Under the pieces are notes generated by a model that saw only the letters and a list, made by a program, of their open reading frames with translations, was not told the DNA's origin and ran no database searches. The position numbers and the translations under genes were made by a program. Of a DNA stretch of 64,000 bases, positions 37,601 to 49,408 are shown one piece after another (positions within the stretch are counted from its first letter, which is position 1; each line of letters opens with the position of its first letter). This stretch comes from Lamellibrachia satsuma (taxonomy: Eukaryota > Annelida > Polychaeta > Sabellida > Siboglinidae): assembly GCA_033239005.1 (NCBI GenBank), contig BSQZ01000036.1, positions 3,239,001-3,303,000 of the forward strand, given 5' to 3'.

Positions 37601-38459
37601 GAGATTTTGTTATGCGAGATTATGTCTTGGATTTGTCTGTTATAAATTTTTCACTGGCCTCGTAACATTTTGATCAGAATCAAAAAATTAAGCATCACCA
37701 AGTTCATTTATGACATGCGAGCCTACTATTTGATGCTTTAATTGAAACTAATTCTTGCAGATTGGCATGCTTTTCTTCATAACTATCTTTTGCAGAAAGT
37801 TGTGAAGGTAAAACTGACATTGACTCATAAGCATTCATGAAAAGAATATTAATAAATAGTTTAATGATAATAATAATGATAACAATATTAGTTGTAAATT
37901 ACTTACCTAAGTAAATAAAATTTTAAATAAAAGTACAATTTATGAGTTTGATAAACCTTGGTTATCATGAAGTGATGAATACCTAACAGTTCACAAGACT
38001 TGCTTGTTTGAGAGACAGAAAGAAGAAAATACAAGTGACCTTACTAACTTATTAGACACCCACACAGTACTGCCAAAACAAGTTCCCTAATTTAATCCAA
38101 CAGCTGCACCCCAAGGGGAATTAATTTAGAAAAACTTTCTTCCTTCACTCCGTCTAAGTGGGTAATCTTCAGTATCCTCCCCTTACTAACCACCCTAGAT
38201 TAAAAAACCATGGGTGTTGATCTGGTCACTTCCTCCCTTTTGAAAATGAGATGACCTCCAAATTGTTGTAACAATTTCCTGGACCACCCCTGAGGACCCC
38301 CCAGATGGGCACTTGGAATAAATTAGCACTCCCTTCAACACATGATATCCTTTCCCCAATCCTGGCATCTGTTTGGATTTCATTCTAATAAAAAATACCC
38401 CATGTTGCACCTGGTGAATACCTTAATTTGACAATCACTTGCAGACCAATTCTTTGTAA

Positions 38460-38815
38460 AACAATCATGTACCCACAACTAAAAGGTACATTGTTACATA
38501 GCGTGGTATCCAGTCCTTGGGAATGCTCAAAGCATTTTACACTTCTCCCAATGGCAGACCTGTTCATTCCAACACCAACTCGACTTCTCTGGGAAGTATT
38601 CAGCCATGCTGCAATTACTGCACAAAGACTATTCATTCAGTTATCCACCACTGTCTGTAGCCAGGTACTCATTTATACAGCTGAGTGAACTGTGGCAACG
38701 TGGGGTTAATGAAATTGTCCAAGCTTCAAAATGGCAGCAGGAGAAATCCAAACTGGGTTCTCTGGATTGAGAGTCAGATATCTTAACTACACTGCCACCG
38801 TGCCCCACGCCTCAC
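38460..38815 (-). mobile_element. tRNA-derived SINE
   Basis: The minus strand begins ggggcacggtggcagtgtag ttaaga, an A-box-like tRNA head, followed by a B-box-like segment and a body ending near 'gcgtggtatccagtccttgg'. The body is shared with 1755-1965. Confidence 0.7.
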
Positions 38816-38934
38816 GCCTCACGCCCCACGCTTCACGCTTAGCACTCTGTTTACAACTAGTGATGAATCTAATCCAAATGCAGTAAAAAAAAATTCACGT
38901 CAACAAAAACTACTAAATAAAGATAGTCAAAGTT

Positions 38935-39060
38935 GTAGCTTGAAGAAGGTTTGAAGCCATTCACAGTTCCTTCACAAGCATCCCACCGAGTTGGCCTCAG
39001 TGGGATGCTGACGAAGGAACCACGAAAACCTCAAAATCTCCTTCAAGGTACAATTAAAAC
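38935..39060. repeat. Hairpin element
   Basis: Arms gttccttcacaagcatccca and gtgggatgctgacgaaggaa are near-perfect reverse complements around a short loop, with further pairing outward (gaagaaggttt / aatctccttc). Confidence 0.7.
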
Positions 39061-39496
39061 TCTGGGAGCTCCTCTATCCTTGGATATTTAACGCTGACCT
39101 GCACCAACTTACGTGCTGTTAACCAGAACTACAACGTGCTGCCAATAATGCTTCCTGGTGATTAACAGAACTCACAATGCAGTGTACTAGCATTAAGACA
39201 CAAAATAGGTCAATATAATATTTCAAAATTTTATGGTAGAAAAGGTAGTAAAAAAAATAACCTGCACTGGCCACATACACGTGATTCCGTTGCAATTAAT
39301 TTTGAGTGTTGTCCCACTCATTTCCACCCACTCACTCACCCACCCACCCACCCACGTTCTCTTTTGCACTGAAATGTGTATATGTATGTGTGTGCATGTG
39401 CGTGTGTGCGCATTATCTAAAGAATAATGTAGATATGAATTGGATATGAGAAATACTAAATGAATGGAACAAATTATCTAATGATTGTGTTATTGT

Positions 39497-39987
39497 TTAA
39501 AGATGCTTAATCAATTTGATTTTTTGCTAGTCTTATTTCAAATTAAGTTTGCGAAAAAACCAAACCTACCTAGTATCCGCTACAACATGCTAGCTCATTT
39601 GTACAACCTTTGTATGTAGTTTCTGTGAAATCATTGGACAAACTATTAAATTAGTTAATGCTTGTTCAAGCGTTTATTGAAGTGAAAATCAAAATGCTGA
39701 AAAATCATGATTTTGTTCCTTGGTGAAATTTCGTAACTTCGTCATGTGATTGGTGAGAGGATGGAAGTCACGCCCATGATCAGCATTGACCCACACAGTG
39801 TTTACCATTTTGGATATCCACTATTTTGATCCTTACCAGAACTACCAGAACAAAAGTAAATTCTTTCGATGATTTGAAAAAAATAGGCAATTTTATTAGT
39901 AAATCGACTGCGGATGTTACATAAACTATTCACACACCAATGAACTGGATTTGCGATAGGCTAAATCAGTTGAGGAAGCAGTTTTAA
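39497..39987. mobile_element. Full-length TTAA-flanked MITE, about 490 bp
   Basis: Reverse-oriented copy of 34441-34944, TTAA at both ends, similar along its whole length (for example the atttcgtaacttcgtcatgt / ttttgatccttaccag blocks). Confidence 0.75.
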
Positions 39988-40559
39988 ATATGTTTGAAAA
40001 GAAAACTGACAGTTATCTGATAAGGGTGGGCCATACATCGATTAAAATTGTTGCATTCTAAATAAGCCAAAGGATTCCTGCCCAGAGTCCTAACTTATAA
40101 GATATACACCATGTTTCATATTATTATTTACAACAGAAGGAAGACATACAACTCTCTTTATCATACATATTCTTGCTGTGATTCTTCCAGTATGCGTATG
40201 CACTACAGATTGGTGGTATATCATTTTAACAATCTAGCTCCTCTGTTCATATCAACTAAACAAAATGTCCTTGAAAGAACTGAATGTGAATCAGATAATA
40301 TCAGGTACTTTTAAGAAAAAAAAACTTATTAAGCTTAATAAGTTAACTTTTATTGGTTCCAAGATAGAAACAAACTCTTTCCTACTAATACGTGGACATG
40401 GAAAATAAATGTTCATTTAGACCTGAGTAGTCTGCTGTGCACATGTTAAGGTGAACATCAGGTAATTTGAAACTGAGCAGATAGTTTAAAAACAGGTTAA
40501 TTTTACAACTGTGCTGCCATCTGGTGAATCAACTACAAGGCAATTTGGCTAACTCATCA

Positions 40560-41095
40560 AAATTAACAAGATTTAACAAGATTTGCCATCCAAGCCAAAG
40601 GCCCAGATGGCAAGTAGACAAGGAAGCCATTGGCTTATCGAGAGTCCATCAATGTTCATCTACTTATAACCCGCCCTGCTGAGATATGTGTCAACCTTGT
40701 TTTTAAACATATTCACGCTGCTAGCAGTTACACAATCTGTAGACAATTTGTTCCATTCATTTATTGTCCTCTGTGAGAACGAGTGCTTCCTGATGTCCAA
40801 TCTACATTGATCCTTAACTAATTTTACCTCATGTCCTCTAGTTCTGCTATCCTTCTTGAGTGAGAAAAACATATTTTTATCAATATTTTCATACCCATTC
40901 AATATCTTAAAAGCTTCAATCTGATCTCCTCTTAACCTCCTTGTCTCTAGAGTTGTTAAACCACATTCCGTCAGGCGTTCTTCATAACTAAGGTCTCTCA
41001 GTTCTGGAATCATTTTAGTTGCTCTCCTTTGTATGCGTTCAAATAAATAATAGTGACCTTTTATCAGTTTATATGATGCAATTCGAATCAACTTT
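40560..41095 (-). mobile_element. CR1-like LINE, C-terminal open fragment
   Basis: An intact 143-codon minus-strand frame reading LFERIQRRATKMIPELRDLS, then YEERLTECGLTTLETRRLRG and GDQIEAFKILNGYEN, ending in AGYK and a stop. This is the terminal domain that follows the reverse transcriptase in CR1/Jockey-type LINEs. The 3' tail continues to about 40560. It is the best preserved copy of the family in the window, and it is 5'-truncated. Confidence 0.85.
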
Positions 41096-41926
41096 GATCA
41101 TATTAACACAACTGTCACTGTGAAAAGTTAAATCATGCAAAATAATTTTATAGTGTAGAATCTTGATAATGATGCTGATTGGCTGTTGCCATTTCATGGC
41201 AATGCCCACACAAAATGGAGTGGTGACCGTCAAACCATGCCTTCGGAGCCAGAGTCTCTTCTCAGCGAGTTCACGAATGTGGGCTGGATAAGCGAGACTA
41301 ATATCCCACCAGTGATTTATGTACATTATCCGGGGAAAGATCACTATTTCACATTCGTGTTCATGGTAGACGAAAAAAGTACCAGTGTTTTGAAATGGTA
41401 CCCCTTCCAGTATTTCTGGTACAGACCACAAACAACATAATGTTGTGGAAAGACCTGAATTTCTATTGTTGTAATTTCTACTAGGTGGCAGCAAATGTAC
41501 AGGTCTGAAGAATATGTAGTTTCTGTGTTAATTCTTTCAAATATGAAATTGAAGGATTTTATGAAAACAAGCTGCAGGGTGGCACCATGACAGAAAGCAG
41601 AGAATGTGCTGTATTGATAAAAACAGAATCATATCTTTGCACAAAGAATCAATTTTAGTATGGATTCAATGGGTAGACTAATAGTATACTGAACCCACCC
41701 CCTAGTGGACACCCCGAACAACACTTAAGTAATTTACGGTGTTGTACAAACACTTTCTGGCATTTCAAGTGACACTTCAATTGACACTTCAAATGATGCA
41801 TCAAATGGCACTTAAATTAACACACCTCAGTGAGTGCCACCATTCATATTGCTTTCATCGCATTCAGCATATGCAGCTATTACAGTGGATGATTTCTGGA
41901 GAAGAATCTGAGATTATCATCAGAAT

Positions 41927-41941
41927 ATGAAGAATTACACG
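41927..41941 (+). CDS. Cys-rich secreted peptide A, exon 1
   Basis: ATG AAG AAT TAC ACG, then donor GTATGT at 41942, phase 0. The five-codon first exon with M-K start and GTATGT donor recurs at 45378, 49394, 57301 and (GTACGT) 63880. That recurrence, together with a phase-0 acceptor in exon 2 at the homologous position, is why I accept such a short exon. The intron is 1284 bp. Confidence 0.75.
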
Positions 41942-42289
41942 GTATGTGTGACTCTGTGTTCAGGCATAACACATAAAGGTTGCAGTAAACTGTGCATGCC
42001 ATAGAAAACATTGTTGAAAGATGCAAATTTGGCACAAAAACCACGTCCTAGATGAGGTGAACACCGGGAATGTTCTTCAGTGATTTCATTGTAACATGTA
42101 AACTGTTTAATAGAAAACGTCTCTCTTGATATTGCGAGTCAAGAATATCTGGAAGATTTGCAAGGTTGTTATATCAGGAATAATTTACTGTTTTGACATT
42201 AAATGAAGATATATTATCATCAACTATGGCTACCAACACGCAAGTTGGTACAGGACTGAGGCATTCGTATTGAAGAGAGTCAAAGATAC

Positions 42290-42475
42290 CTTTCAGAGTA
42301 TCTTGGTATGCTCAACAGAGCTTTTGTGACCTTCGTGGTATCACTAAAGATGCAACCTTCGTGGAACTGTTGTCATGTGACCATCAACATGGTCACATGA
42401 CACCGGCGAAAGGTTCAGTTTGACCCTAAAGAAGTGACCTAGAGGGTCATGAAAGCTCTGTTGAGCATAAAAACT
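42290..42475 (+). mobile_element. Diverged relative of the 28080-28250 element
   Basis: Shares scattered blocks with the Penelope-like fragment. The reading frame is lost. Lies in the intron of peptide gene A. Confidence 0.35.
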
Positions 42476-42507
42476 CTGAACCTTAAACTTTTAACTAATT
42501 TAAATAT

Positions 42508-42714
42508 TTTCATCCACATCCACATTCTTATGCCACATTCATCCACATCCACATTCTTATGCCATATTCATCCACATCCACATTCTTATGCCACATTCAT
42601 CCACATCCACATTCTTATGCCACATTCATCCACATCCACATTCTTATGCCACATTCATCCACATCCACATTCTTATGCCATATTCATCCACATCCACGTT
42701 CTTATGCCACATTA
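42508..42714. repeat. 29-bp minisatellite, about 7 copies
   Basis: Unit tccacatccacattcttatg plus ccacattca; near-perfect. Confidence 0.95.
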
Positions 42715-42844
42715 ATGTATTAACTATTTATATATACATACATTCTTGGTCTTACATTTTATTTTTAATCATACTATCATAGACATTTATTTTATACATT
42801 ACTCGCAATTTTATCATTAATTAATTATGTAAAGCGCTTTGAGC

Positions 42845-42919
42845 TTTATAAGGCTATTGCACTCTATAATAATTATACATATATATATATATATATATAA
42901 TTATTATAGAGTGCAACAG

Positions 42920-42967
<48 letters not shown>

Positions 42968-43095
42968 TCATCGAATTTAGTGTGTTGGACTAATCGAGTA
43001 TATATATATATATTCGATTAGTCCAACACACTAAATTCAATGATGATAATATATATATATATATATATACACTCAGTCTTGTACCAACTTGTATG

Positions 43096-43168
<73 letters not shown>
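42845..43168. repeat. (TA)n cruciform cluster
   Basis: Two consecutive long palindromes around (TA)n. The first is tgcactctataataattata with its complement ataattattatagagtgca; the second has arms cgaatttagtgtgttggact and agtccaacacactaaattca. A further ~75-bp (TA)n follows at about 43098-43168. Ends 57 bp before exon 2 of peptide gene A. Confidence 0.9.
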
Positions 43169-43170
<2 letters not shown>

Positions 43171-43225
43171 TCAGTTCTGGATGACAAACGAGTTTCTCAA
43201 AAGAAATAACCTTTCCACACTCCAG

Positions 43226-43447
43226 TGTGCCGTTGCGACTTTGCTGCTACTACTCTTCACTGCGGTGTCAACTACGGAAGGTGCAAGTACAGAACTTTGC
43301 GTCTGCATTGAGAGGTGCCGGTGGGATGACATTAAGTGTCAAGGAGACAATTGGAAGTTATTCTCCCTGCGTTTCTCCGAGCCAGAAGTCTGTTCTAATG
43401 CCTACAGATGGTGCTTGAAAGGATGCCATGAGAAATACAAGTACTGA
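43226..43447 (+). CDS. Cys-rich secreted peptide A, exon 2
   Basis: Acceptor ccacactccag, phase 0. With exon 1 it gives a 78-residue precursor. It has a strong signal peptide (A-T-L-L-L-L-L-F core, residues 6-22, likely cleaved near STTEG-A) and a mature part of about 54 residues. Cysteines at precursor positions 30, 32, 36, 43, 61, 68 and 72 give C-x-C-x3-C-x6-C-x17-C-x6-C-x3-C. That is two short segments with mirror-image spacing, as expected for a disulfide-stapled helical hairpin. The cysteine number is odd (7 in the mature part). I do not recognise a named family. Secreted host-defence, venom-type or signalling peptides are all possible; the function is unknown. Confidence 0.8.
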   Translation, partial: CAVATLLLLLFTAVSTTEGASTELCVCIERCRWDDIKCQGDNWKLFSLRFSEPEVCSNAYRWCLKGCHEKYKY

Positions 43448-43844
43448 TGACGCCGATATGTATTGGCTTGAGAGAAGGTCGGCCTAGGTCACCTTACAGC
43501 CATCAGAAGAGATGCATACTGAAATGTCATTTCTCAAAAAAAAAAAAAAAAATTCTATTTCATTATTACAAAAAACAACATGATTTCAGCTGTGTAGTTC
43601 ATGATCGTAGTTCATGATTGTATTCATACTCGTTCTCACAGAGAAAAATAAATGATTATCTACTATAAATAAAAATATTTTCATCCATGTTTCTTATGCT
43701 ACATCAACGCATTTAAATATACATATTTTGTTTTGATCTAGTACTTTATTTTGAATCAAAAATATTTATTTTATACATTACTCACAATTTTATAATTAAT
43801 TATTTTATCAGAAATTCTTTTATTACAGACATTTATTTTATGGA

Positions 43845-44045
43845 ACAGATTATTTACAGATGTTCTACAAATTGTGCAAATGCTAGCAGTGTGAATATGT
43901 TTAAAACAAAACTGACAAACATCTCAGAAGGGCGTGTTACACACAGATGAAAAATTGTTGGACTCTCGATAAACCAATGGCTTCCTTGTCCACTTGCCAT
44001 CTGGGCCTTTGTCTTGGATGGCAAATCTTGTTAAATCTCTTGTTA
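43845..44045 (+). mobile_element. CR1-like LINE 3' fragment
   Basis: Same tail as 335-785 and 40560-41095 (ggacaagg.. / atggcaaatcttgttaaatc), plus strand, frame broken. Confidence 0.65.
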
Positions 44046-44279
44046 AATGGTGTGTAGAGCAATATTTGTATTGTACTACTGAATGAAAACATGAAGAATT
44101 TAACTAGACTTATATGCCAAGTGAACCTGAAATGTTGCTGATACGTGATGTTAATAACGATATCAATCTATTTGTGCAAATGTAGATATGTTAATAAATG
44201 TATAATATTGCATCAAGTATAAATATATAAAGATGGTTTGGAATTTTTTTAAATACTTACAATTAACAAATTGTGGAGT

Positions 44280-44325
44280 GATGACTGAACACGTGCACGC
44301 ACGCACGCACGCACGCACACATGCA
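44280..44325. repeat. (CGCA)n microsatellite
   Basis: acgc/cacg run. Confidence 0.9.
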
Positions 44326-44329
44326 CACC

Positions 44330-45370
44330 CACATAATACATAGTCAGAGTTGTATTTTCTACCATTTTTTGGGTTGTCTTTTGTTGGGAGGATGGAAATT
44401 TAACGTCTCAAATAATTATGAGCATGCCTTTTATTCTAGGGTGGAAATTTTCCACGCAACCATTCATGAAGGAATCATATTATACTATAGCTTATTTGTT
44501 TATCTAAACTAAATATACCTGTGTTTTGTAACAAACAACAAATATATGTGGATTGTTACACAACACTAACAACAACTTAATCTAGACCTGTTTCATTACC
44601 CTAATCCTTAGAAATACCCATGATGCTTCAGTGACTAGATTTTATATTACCCCCCACTATTAAAGTCACCTTGACACATTGGTGATCTTAACAGCGATGT
44701 TTGACTATACTTAATAACCAATGATCTTAAACTGAAATGACTCATTTATCTAGCACTCATAAGTAAGTAGCACTTAATCCTACAGACCAGTGACATGATC
44801 ATGGCAAAGTCAAACTGTTCACATGATACATAGATGGCAGGCACTTGACTGACTTGAGCCGAGTGGCCAAGGTGGGAGGAGCAAGATTAATGATAGAAAC
44901 TCATTATGCTTCCTGCTAACTTAAAACTAATTCTTAAGACTGAATTCCATACAGTTGGTGCAGTAACCAAGAAAACCATACTGCCAAAGTTCGTCTGTTA
45001 AATTGTTTCTTGTGACAGTTATTGTAACCTTTCAATATAATGGACAGAGTGAATGTGCGTGCATACGTGCATGCGATCGATGTGTTGAGTTGGATATGTA
45101 AATTGAAGTCAAAGATGTCAACATTGCTGGAGTAGTCCTCACAAGGACACAGGCTAGTAATAACAACAGGTCAAGTTCACATTGACCTTAAAGGGATACA
45201 CTTCTAGTGACCACTCTTGTGTCATAGCGAACCACTGTCAAGAGCATTCAACATACCAGAATCACACCTGATTTAAGCAAGGTAAACATCCAATTTGTCT
45301 CAAGTTGTATATAACAAGTCTGGCAGTGTGACGATAGCTCTGGTTTTGCTTAACAAGCAGAAGATTTACT
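44330..45370. other. Intergenic between peptide genes A and B
   Basis: No repeat family or gene recognised. The promoter of gene B should lie just before 45378. Confidence 0.4.
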
Positions 45371-45377
45371 GGCCCAG

Positions 45378-45392
45378 TATGAAGAGCATTAT
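45378..45392 (+). CDS. Cys-rich secreted peptide B, exon 1
   Basis: ATG AAG AGC ATT ATG, then donor GTATGT at 45393, phase 0. Same design as exon 1 of gene A. The intron is 866 bp and includes a (TG)n tract close to the donor. Confidence 0.72.
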
Positions 45393-46258
45393 GGTATGTA
45401 CACCTATGCATGTGTGCGTGTGCGTGTGTGTGTGTGCACGCTTGTGCGCATGTAAGAATCTTCCTGGTACTAAATAAATCCCTTATTAAATGCTTCAGTT
45501 GACGTCCTGGAAAATGTGTAATAAAATTAAAAACTGAACAGCTTGAAAAATGCATCGATGAAATACCAAATGTAAATGTAATCATTTTGTTCTGTTGTTC
45601 ATGTCCTCTTTTCACCAGTAGTTTGTGTTTATATCAACCACTGGTTGATGCTCAAAGTAATTTATATATCTTATATTCGTATAAATACATGACAGCAATA
45701 TGTATGCATTTTAATTCTTTATCAAATTTGCATGTTTTGATGATATAAATAAGTCACAGTCTGACATATATGTGTCCAAAGCATAACTGATTTATTACTT
45801 ACTTACTACACCATAACTAGTGCAAAAGACCACTTGATATTTGTTTATAAAAGATAGATAATATGTTACGCATTTGTGATTCGAAAGCAAGCTACAATTG
45901 TCCAACTTTACTTCCCAGGATTTAACGAATCCTTTTACTGGATGAAGCAAAATGGACACAAAGTAAAATTTCATGCCTTGTTAAAATAATTTTTACATGC
46001 AATAGACGATGTTTGCGATGCATGCGCATTAGCATTATAGTTTCTTACGTCCCACAACCAATTTCCAAAAGTACCAGTTTCAGACATTGCAGTGACTTCA
46101 CAAACATATCGCAATGACGTCACAAACATATCGCATCGATGCCACAAACATATGGCAATGAAGTCACAAAGACGACCCATGACTGTAGTTTTATTTTTAG
46201 CCAATAGGTGGCATCGTATGTGCTGTGAATGTTGTCTATTTATTTGTTTCGATTTCAG

Positions 46259-46489
46259 TATGTCATTGCGGCCTTGCTGCTACTATTCAGCACTGTGACG
46301 TCAGCTGTACCAGTGGGACGCAGAAGCTATGACGAGAAGCCTTGTCCCTGTGTAGATGACTGTCGCCAGACTATGAGGACGTGTATGGAAGACAACACGA
46401 GTATGGTTGACTCCTTGAAACTCCACATGCCCGAAAAATGCTACGAATTCATCAACAGGTGCCTGGAAAACTGTCTTCAGCAGAAGTGA
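46259..46489 (+). CDS. Cys-rich secreted peptide B, exon 2
   Basis: Acceptor ttgtttcgatttcag, phase 0. With exon 1 it gives an 81-residue precursor. The signal core is A-A-L-L-L-L-F (residues 9-15), with cleavage probable after T-S-A (residue 21). A dibasic R-R at 26-27 could be a propeptide cleavage site. Cysteines at 34, 36, 40, 47, 66, 73 and 77 give C-x-C-x3-C-x6-C-x18-C-x6-C-x3-C, the same framework as gene A with one more loop residue. The mature part is acidic at its start and ends L-Q-Q-K. Genes A and B share the extra cysteine two residues before the core (seven in total), which genes C-E lack. Confidence 0.82.
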   Translation, partial: YVIAALLLLFSTVTSAVPVGRRSYDEKPCPCVDDCRQTMRTCMEDNTSMVDSLKLHMPEKCYEFINRCLENCLQQK

Positions 46490-47124
46490 CATTACCAGCA
46501 TGCCCCAACTGAACTCGGAGCACTGGAATTACCAACACATGCCAAATTCAACTCATCTGTCATCAAAGACAGTAACATACTACATTTAGCTTCATAGTTG
46601 ACAATATATCAAAGCAGACCAAACTAAGAGTCCTCAAGTGCCAAGAACCTGAATATTGGATAAATAAGCAGCAGCAGCAGAATCATGGTTCCTCAGGAGA
46701 ACATAAAACATTTCTTGGGCACAACACATTACAATTGAAGGTTCCACAAAGAGCAGAACAAAGACAATTACTGGAAATGACAACATAGGACCAGTCAATG
46801 ACATTCAGCTGCTGACACCTACAAATGACAGATTAGTGCGGAGGGTCATGATCGCCAACGTCACCAGACTTGGCACCTGAAGTAGAAGTTGACATTGATA
46901 ATTTTCTATGTTAAACATATTAATGGTACTGCATAATTATTTTCAACAAACTGAATACTGTTCTATTCTAGAATACGTGGTTTCCTGAATATATGCAGAC
47001 TAATATTTGTATTGCATTAATAATTGCCAGTAGCAAACAGCATTGTATACAGCTGGAATCACATATAAAAGTAGCAAAACATTATTAAACCAAAAGTAGA
47101 CTTAGTGCTGTAAGATATGATGGC

Positions 47125-47130
47125 AATAAA
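47125..47130 (+). promoter_or_regulatory. Candidate poly(A) signal of gene B
   Basis: AATAAA about 640 bp after the stop codon of gene B; the first canonical hexamer downstream. Confidence 0.35.
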
Positions 47131-47284
47131 ATAATTATTCACTAATGCTGAAATATGGTATGGATACTGTGATTGTTTTTCTGCATCTATCTGTCTGTGT
47201 GTGTGTGCCTTTTTGACAAAGGGTAACAATCAAATTTGGCTAACACGTTCATGCTGCGAATGTGCAGGAACAGTTCAAGTTTGA

Positions 47285-47372
47285 ACTGAAAGGTTTCTCC
47301 TCAGTGAAAGGTTTCTCCTCAGTGAAAGGTTTCTCCTCAGTTAAAGGTTTCTCCTCAGTGAAAGGATCCTCC
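47285..47372. repeat. 18-bp minisatellite (gtgaaaggtttctcctca)
   Basis: Five tandem units. It is followed by the left end of a TTAA-family MITE at about 47368-47430 (gattttttcgctagtctcat). Confidence 0.9.
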
Positions 47373-47435
47373 TCAATTCGATTTTTTCGCTAGTCTCATT
47401 TCAAATTCATTTTGCGAAAAATCAAACCTATCGTG

Positions 47436-47562
47436 CGACAATGTTCCACAGTGCGACAATGTTCCACAGTGCGACAATGTTCCACATGTTATAATGTTCC
47501 ATAATGTGACAATGTTCCAAAGTGTGATAATGTTCCACAGTATGACAATGTTCCACAGTGGG
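47436..47562. repeat. 18-bp minisatellite (cacagtgcgacaatgttc)
   Basis: About seven units, the later ones degenerate. Confidence 0.9.
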
Positions 47563-47984
47563 ATTATGCACCTAAAGGAAGAGGAAAACATGAAATAATC
47601 TGCTTTAATTGTGCGATATGTAAACTGTAGTGTGCAGAGATTTTTCTAGATGTTCAGCGGCATGAGCATGCAACTCCCTCCAGTAACACATGTGTATGCT
47701 ATATAATGCACTTCTCTGTCAGTAGGGGGCAGTTCACAATTTTGACATGTACCTATTTGTGCAAAGGGTTCTAATGGGGGAGGGGGGATAAAGGCACGTG
47801 TGCTAATTTTTTATTTCAGTCGCATGCAAAACATGACCATAACTACATTATGCAGAGTCATGCGGTGAGCTGTTACGGAACTACAATCCAAAAGTTTTAA
47901 ATCTCCCAACTGGTCACTGTGCAGCGTTGTAATACGTAAGAAGGACATAGACAAGCGGGAAAGTATACAATGAACTAAAAATGA

Positions 47985-48340
47985 TTCCAGAATTTAGACC
48001 TTAGTTATGAAAGCCGCTTATTACAATGTGATCTGACAACACTAGAGAACAGGAGACTAAGAGGAGACTAAATAGAAGCGTTTAAAATAGTGAACGCTTA
48101 TGAGGATGTTGATAGGAATACATTCTTCAAACTTAAAGAAGGTAGTAGAACCAGAGGACACAAAGCAGCATATGGTCTTTAATTAACCTTTCTAATAATT
48201 TATAAATTACTGATATTAAATTCTCCGACTTATTTCTCGAACCCTTTTTAAATAATGCTATGATGTTTGCTTCATTCCATTCAAAATGAACCACTCCCTC
48301 TTTAATGAAAAATTTAACACTCTTCCAAGTGGTATACTAT
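47985..48340. mobile_element. Two CR1-like LINE fragments in opposite orientation
   Basis: Plus strand 47985-48170 has N-A-Y-E-D-V-D-R-N-T-F-F-K-L-K-E-G-S-R, matching the C-terminal domain of 40560-41095. Minus strand 48180-48340 has I-K-E-G-V-V-H-F-E-W-N-E-A-N-I-I-A-L-F-K-K-G, the start of a reverse transcriptase domain. Together they suggest an inversion on insertion. Confidence 0.6.
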
Positions 48341-48716
48341 ACTACTATACTTGTTACAGTGATTGATATCGTGGACAACATAGAAGCAAGCAAAATCAAA
48401 GAAGGATATTTCAACATGTTTGAACACCTTCAGGATGAAGAAACGGGACATGGAAAAATTCTCATTCAGTGTGATCTGTATCAATGTTCTGCATGTAAAC
48501 TAAATTAATGTCGTACCTGGCTTTGCATGAAAGAAGACATCCGCGTCTCCTTATCCAAAACTGTTCCCCGAATTGAGGCCTGGTTTTAACAATATTGAAT
48601 GGTGTTTTGTCTGTAATTCTATGACACTATGATGGGTACCTGGTTGATCGTTTCAGGACACAGGGGGTATGCAGGGAAAAAAAGGTTGGGAACCGCTGGT
48701 TTAGTTTATAGAGCAA

Positions 48717-49393
48717 GCCACATTCATTGGAGTCTCCTTATGCCAAACAGGTGTTTGTGAGTCAGACATGGGTGTATGTGAGTCAGACACAGGTGTTTGT
48801 GACTCAGACATGGGTGCTTGTGAGTCAGTCACAGTTCACAGGATTTGCCTGTCCTCAGGGGGAGTTAAGGGGGTCTGAACGAACCCCCCTCTTGAGAGAA
48901 TTTTGTTTAACTGTAAAAATTTTCAGAAATCATCCCAGAAATCCCCAGTTGATTGCATACGCTCGAACCCCCCTTTTCAAAACCCTCAGGCCAGGTCTGC
49001 TGGACACGGACACTTTCACTTGTTTGTGTCCTTCAATAAAGTTCAAGTAAACATACTTATTCTTACTTATTCGAAGCATCCATTGACACACTCCTGTGGC
49101 TTCCAGAAGCACCACAAGGAAGAGACTAACTTGAGACACAAAGACTAAAGTAAACACTTATTATTATTTATCAACAACAAGTGTTTGTTACCAACATTGA
49201 AACATTGTGGGAGACATCTGAATTGCCTTTCCTTGACAAGGTCTCATGAGTTGGCGAGGCCACTGATCTGACACGTGACAATATACTCGTACTTCATTCC
49301 ACTGTTAGTGTGCACGCCTCATCTACCTACGTGTACACACACGCACATATTTCACTAGCGATAAACTAACCCAGCGACAGACAAACTCCAAAT
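48717..49393 (+). promoter_or_regulatory. Duplicated 5' flank of peptide gene C
   Basis: Homologous along its length to 56630-57300 and 63120-63879. It contains a 21-bp repeat (gtgtttgtgagtcagacatg), a G-run (ggggga...ggggg), the segment cttcaataaagttcaagtaa, and ends with actccaaat just before ATG. A similar segment precedes each duplicated exon 1, so it probably contains the promoter. No TATA box stands out. Confidence 0.5.
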
Positions 49394-49408
49394 ATGAAGA
49401 CCACTGGG
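49394..49408 (+). CDS. Cys-rich secreted peptide C, exon 1
   Basis: ATG AAG ACC ACT GGG, donor GTATGT at 49409, phase 0. The duplicate at 57301 differs by one base (AGT for ACT). The intron to 53328 is 3919 bp and carries a transposon-end pair, a relic exon, a MITE, a LINE and a satellite. The short distal partial copy at 54703 could be an alternative second exon for this start. Confidence 0.75.

Noticed and set aside
41069..41494. Overlapping frames of 84 and 141 codons on both strands
   Set aside because: No splice, family or composition support; part of the minus frame runs into the neighbouring LINE.
48305..48508. Plus-strand 67-codon frame starting M-K-N-L-T with a hydrophobic stretch
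   Set aside because: Its first part is the antisense of a LINE reverse-transcriptase fragment and it lacks the family splice structure and cysteine pattern.
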